From JBFMGS01 sp040752635 (GTDB lineage Bacteria; Bacillota; SHA-98; UBA4971): a stretch of 6,609 bases of DNA. The DNA lies in assembly GCA_040752635.1 (NCBI GenBank), contig JBFMGS010000090.1, forward strand, positions 1 through 6,609. Direction: 5' to 3'. Of the stretch, positions 6,077 through 6,609 are shown piece by piece (within the stretch, counting starts at the first letter, position 1; each line of letters starts with the position of its first letter). The notes under the pieces were generated by a model, which saw only the letters and a list, made by a program, of their open reading frames with translations, made no database searches and had not been told where the DNA came from. A program made the position numbers and the translations under genes.

Positions 6077-6082
6077 CCTCCC
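6077..6082 (-). promoter_or_regulatory. Ribosome binding site that decides the TTG start of the antitoxin
   Basis: On the minus strand GGGAGG (6082 down to 6077) is followed by 8 nt and then TTG at 6068. The alternative GTG at 6077 shares its first base with this site and so cannot use it, and no other purine-rich site lies at the correct distance upstream. Confidence 0.7.
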
Positions 6083-6113
6083 ATTGGATATCTCATCCGA
6101 TTCCTTCGAGTAG

Positions 6114-6142
6114 AGTATCTCACATATGTGTGCTATTAACAA
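6114..6142 (-). promoter_or_regulatory. Candidate sigma-A promoter of the toxin-antitoxin operon
   Basis: Reading the minus strand, TTGTTA (6142-6137, four of six match TTGACA) is followed by a 17-nt spacer and GATACT (6119-6114, four of six match TATAAT). Transcription would start near 6107, leaving a leader of about 40 nt to the TTG start. The spacer carries a perfect palindrome, fitting an autoregulated toxin-antitoxin promoter. Confidence 0.45.
6121..6130. promoter_or_regulatory. Perfect palindrome CACATATGTG in the promoter spacer, likely antitoxin operator
   Basis: CACATATGTG is a 10-bp perfect palindrome located between the proposed -35 and -10 of the toxin-antitoxin promoter. Phd/YefM-type antitoxins bind short palindromes over their own promoters, so its position suggests an operator. 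It is short, and its specificity for this antitoxin is inferred from location only. Confidence 0.45.
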
Positions 6143-6158
6143 CGCTTAATATCGCACA
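6129..6158. repeat. Imperfect inverted repeat next to the operator palindrome
   Basis: TGTGCTATTAA (6129-6139) and TTAATATCGCACA (6146-6158) are inverted copies: the second arm reads TGTGCGATATTAA on the minus strand, differing by a 2-nt insertion and one base. The pair surrounds the -35 of the antitoxin promoter and repeats the TGTG half-site of the palindrome, so it may be a second operator site. It could also be chance in an AT-rich patch. Confidence 0.4.
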
Positions 6159-6285
6159 TTTTTGCGTGCTGCTGCTCTCGAGGGTCCTTGGTCCAAACGT
6201 AGGCAGGACACTTGCAGCAAAGCGTCGAAACACTACACGTTCCTTTTTCTGCGGCGCCGGGGGAGAATATCATATTGCGTGGAAG

Positions 6286-6300
6286 AAGGGGAAAGAATTG
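6286..6300 (+). promoter_or_regulatory. Ribosome binding site supporting a TTG start for the DUF2284 gene
   Basis: AAGGGG (6286-6291) lies 6 nt before TTG 6298. The frame stays open upstream (for example GTG 6166), but those codons have no Shine-Dalgarno and encode a basic, unrecognisable stretch, while the family-like sequence begins right at TTG. Elsewhere in the 229-nt gap (6069-6297) no clear promoter for this gene is visible. Confidence 0.6.
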
Positions 6301-6609
6301 CTGGAGAAGTACAGCAAGTATGCGCAGCTTGCAGAGAGCCTCGGGGCGGTTGATGCTATAGTAATCGACGCGCGAGACGTCGTGTTTGACCCCAGGACTT
6401 ACCTCAAGTGCATGTACGGTTGCTCCACGTGGGGGAAGTGCTGGGTCTGCCCGTCGGCGCCCGGAGCGCTCAAGCCGTGGGAAGCAGAGAGAGTGTTGTC
6501 CCGCTACAGGTATGCTCTGCTCATCCATACTCGTGACAAGGATTCCTCGCAGAGGATATCGTTCGCCGTGGAAAGCCAGGCCTTTGTTGATGGCTACTAC
6601 TTCGCCTTC
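6298..6609 (+). CDS. DUF2284-type predicted metal-binding protein, N-terminal 104 codons (cut by window end)
   Basis: The visible 104 residues begin MLEKYSKYAQLAESLGAVDA and continue into IDARDVVFDPR (23-33), then a cysteine cluster C38-x3-C42-x5-C48-x2-C51-P. Next come the segments WEAERVLSRYRYALLIH (about 59-75) and, near the cut, VESQAFVDGYYFAF. This order (short helix, D-x-V-V-F-D-x-R strand, L-K-C-x-x-G-C ... C-P, then Y-x-x-A-L-L-I and an E-x-x-A-F-x-x-G-Y-x segment) matches my knowledge of DUF2284 proteins, small cysteine-rich proteins annotated as predicted metal binding with no established function. Such proteins have further cysteines near the C-terminus, outside this window. It is divergent to the toxin-antitoxin operon and no functional link to the SPOCS genes is visible. 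Confidence 0.7.
   Translation, partial: MLEKYSKYAQLAESLGAVDAIVIDARDVVFDPRTYLKCMYGCSTWGKCWVCPSAPGALKPWEAERVLSRYRYALLIHTRDKDSSQRISFAVESQAFVDGYYFAF

Noticed and set aside
6069..6077. GTG 6077 as the antitoxin start
   Set aside because: It overlaps the GGGAGG ribosome binding site, whereas TTG 6068 is at the ideal 8-nt distance.
6162..6353. 63-residue plus-strand frame before and over the DUF2284 start
   Set aside because: Different frame from the DUF2284 gene, no Shine-Dalgarno sequence and no family resemblance.
6136..6528. 130-residue minus-strand frame opposite the DUF2284 gene
   Set aside because: No ribosome binding site or domain; the plus frame carries the DUF2284-like cysteine motif.
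1..6609. CRISPR array, insertion sequence, tRNA or rRNA
   Set aside because: No regularly spaced repeats, transposase-like frames, terminal inverted repeats or RNA-gene signatures were seen on either strand.

Overview
The window looks like chromosomal DNA from a moderately GC-rich, endospore-forming member of the Bacillota (Clostridia or Limnochordia-like). The case rests on three consecutive genes for SipL/SPOCS-domain (DUF3794) proteins, a family tied to spore envelope assembly in Firmicutes. Strong AGGAGG-type ribosome binding sites and frequent GTG/TTG starts agree with this. The species cannot be named from the sequence.

Positions 96-5168 (+ strand) hold the main feature: a tandem cluster of three long, cysteine-poor, valine-rich proteins. 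By eye each has three SPOCS modules of about 140 residues, nine in all. Proteins 1 and 3 end in a single LysM domain and protein 2 has none, so the order is LysM+, LysM-, LysM+. None has a signal peptide or membrane segment, which fits mother-cell cytosolic proteins that build the spore surface from outside, as SipL and SpoVID do. The 279-nt and 150-nt gaps between genes carry a perfect 15-bp hairpin (after gene 1) and a possible mother-cell sigma -10 element (before gene 3). Another perfect 15-bp hairpin follows gene 3. No spoIVA or other known spore gene lies in the window, so the link to SpoIVA is inferred from family knowledge.

Positions 5335-6068 (- strand) carry a compact type II toxin-antitoxin operon: a Phd/YefM-like antitoxin, then a RelE/ParE-like toxin with a 4-nt ATGA overlap. 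A candidate sigma-A promoter upstream has a perfect 10-bp palindrome (CACATATGTG) in its spacer, a natural site for autoregulation. An imperfect inverted repeat lies next to it.

Positions 6298-6609 (+ strand) hold the first 104 codons of a DUF2284-type cysteine-rich predicted metal-binding protein. It starts at a TTG behind a good ribosome binding site and runs off the window. The most notable item overall is the nine-module SPOCS cassette; the toxin-antitoxin pair and DUF2284 gene appear to be unrelated neighbours.
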